Below are positions 63,560-64,000 of a stretch of DNA of 64,000 nt, in pieces. The DNA lies in the NCBI RefSeq assembly GCF_008831285.2, contig NC_045143.1:1399503-1463502 (forward strand), given 5' to 3'. Origin of the DNA: Nymphaea colorata. Its lineage: Eukaryota > Streptophyta > Magnoliopsida > Nymphaeales > Nymphaeaceae. The notes under the pieces are model-generated. The model worked only from the letters and a program-made list of their open reading frames with translations. It was not told the origin of the DNA and did not search any database. A program made the translations under genes and the position numbers. Positions within the stretch are counted from its first letter, which is position 1. Each line of letters starts with the position of its first letter.

Positions 63560-64000
63560 TGTATAATACCAGTTAGATTTTGAGGCCCCTAATTTCCGAT
63601 CATGATTTGCCGTATTCCGACTTGAAGCGGCCTAGTCATCACAACACATAAGGTCTACAATGGTATAGACGTTGTAATGCCTAATGCTCGATGGAAAGCC
63701 GGGATCGAGCCCAAACCAAACTTGACCCACGTGCAAGGGCCCACAAACAATCCCTGCCCAATTCTCGCTTTGACATGCCTGGCCTATGTAGAGGGGGGCC
63801 AACCAGACCCTCTCTCACGTAATTGGGTCTTAGTTGATGATTATTGACCCAAGACCTACTTATATTCTTGCACTGGAAGTGGGAATTTTTTTCAGTAATG
63901 TTGATATATTGTTGTGGGCTCTAGCTGTACAATCACTTTGTTTCTTTTAAGTGTGTAGCATAGTTGGATAGTTTAAGGATTGCATTAATGATGTATGATT
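63560..64000. mobile_element. LTR-like insertion in intron 2 of F, running off the window
   Basis: Homology to intron 2 of D (41105-41571) stops at TTCTC (63555-63559), about 50 bp before exon 3 is due. The new sequence starts TGTATAATACC, an LTR-like TG start, and shows no coding frame. The other end is outside the window, so the class is unproven. Confidence 0.45.

Larger units (their letters stand above)
62137..64000 (+). pseudogene. Copy F: D-type malectin-like LRR receptor kinase, 5' part, with premature stop
   Basis: Exon 1 is 62137-62200 (21 residues, signal peptide [11 protein letters not shown]) and exon 2 is 62581-63115. Both are very close to D. In exon 2 the codon for tyrosine in DEQY is TAA at 62658-62660, where D has TAC, so translation stops about 47 residues in. 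The rest of exon 2 remains open and well conserved, so the lesion looks recent. The same base change turns GTACGT into GTAAGT, a consensus donor. Intron 2 follows that of D until about 63559, where unrelated DNA begins. Exon 3 and the kinase are not in the window. It could be a recent pseudogene, an allele or a sequencing error. Confidence 0.75.

Overview
This window is nuclear DNA of a flowering plant. It shows spliced genes with GT-AG introns and conserved phases, plant-type receptor kinases, AT-rich introns with long (AT)n tracts, and LTR retrotransposons primed by plant initiator tRNA-Met. The species cannot be told from the sequence.

Almost the whole window is one plus-strand tandem array of malectin-like/LRR receptor kinases of the LRR-I type (the family of Arabidopsis IOS1 and FRK1). 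In order: A (226-6238, broken, first exon left of the window), B (10051-16944, intact), A' (17208-17826, kinase remnant), C (21040-35155, intact but split by a retrotransposon), D (40342-46128, intact), E (50192-57867, intact) and F (62137 onward, stop codon plus an apparent insertion). B, C, D and E each assemble into 13 exons with the same intron phases. Coding lengths are multiples of three and give 875, 875, 884 and 872 residues: signal peptide, malectin-like ectodomain, W-S-G-D-P-C cap, three LRRs, one membrane helix, RD-type kinase and a serine-rich tail ending L-P-P-A-R.

The array records its own history. A unit running from intron 9 of A to just beyond B was tandemly duplicated, which made A' and C; the junction lies near 17200. 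B and C are identical for about 800 bp over the last two exons. Exon 2 of C is B-like at its start and D-like later. E has an A/B-like ectodomain and D-like LRR and kinase exons. F and its upstream DNA copy D and its upstream DNA, with a further 1.2 kb duplication in front of F.

Mobile DNA: a very young 7.37 kb Ty3/gypsy-type element (24242-31611) carries only gag plus the first residues of protease between two 2.9 kb LTRs. It lies antisense in intron 4 of C and has TSD TATAT. A 270 bp solo LTR (21274-21543, TSD AAATA) lies in intron 1 of C. An LTR-like sequence starts at 63560 in intron 2 of F. A 459 bp insertion candidate lies downstream of A. No rRNA, tRNA or CRISPR features were seen. The intergenic stretches of 3 to 5 kb hold duplicated flanks, microsatellites and no convincing further gene.
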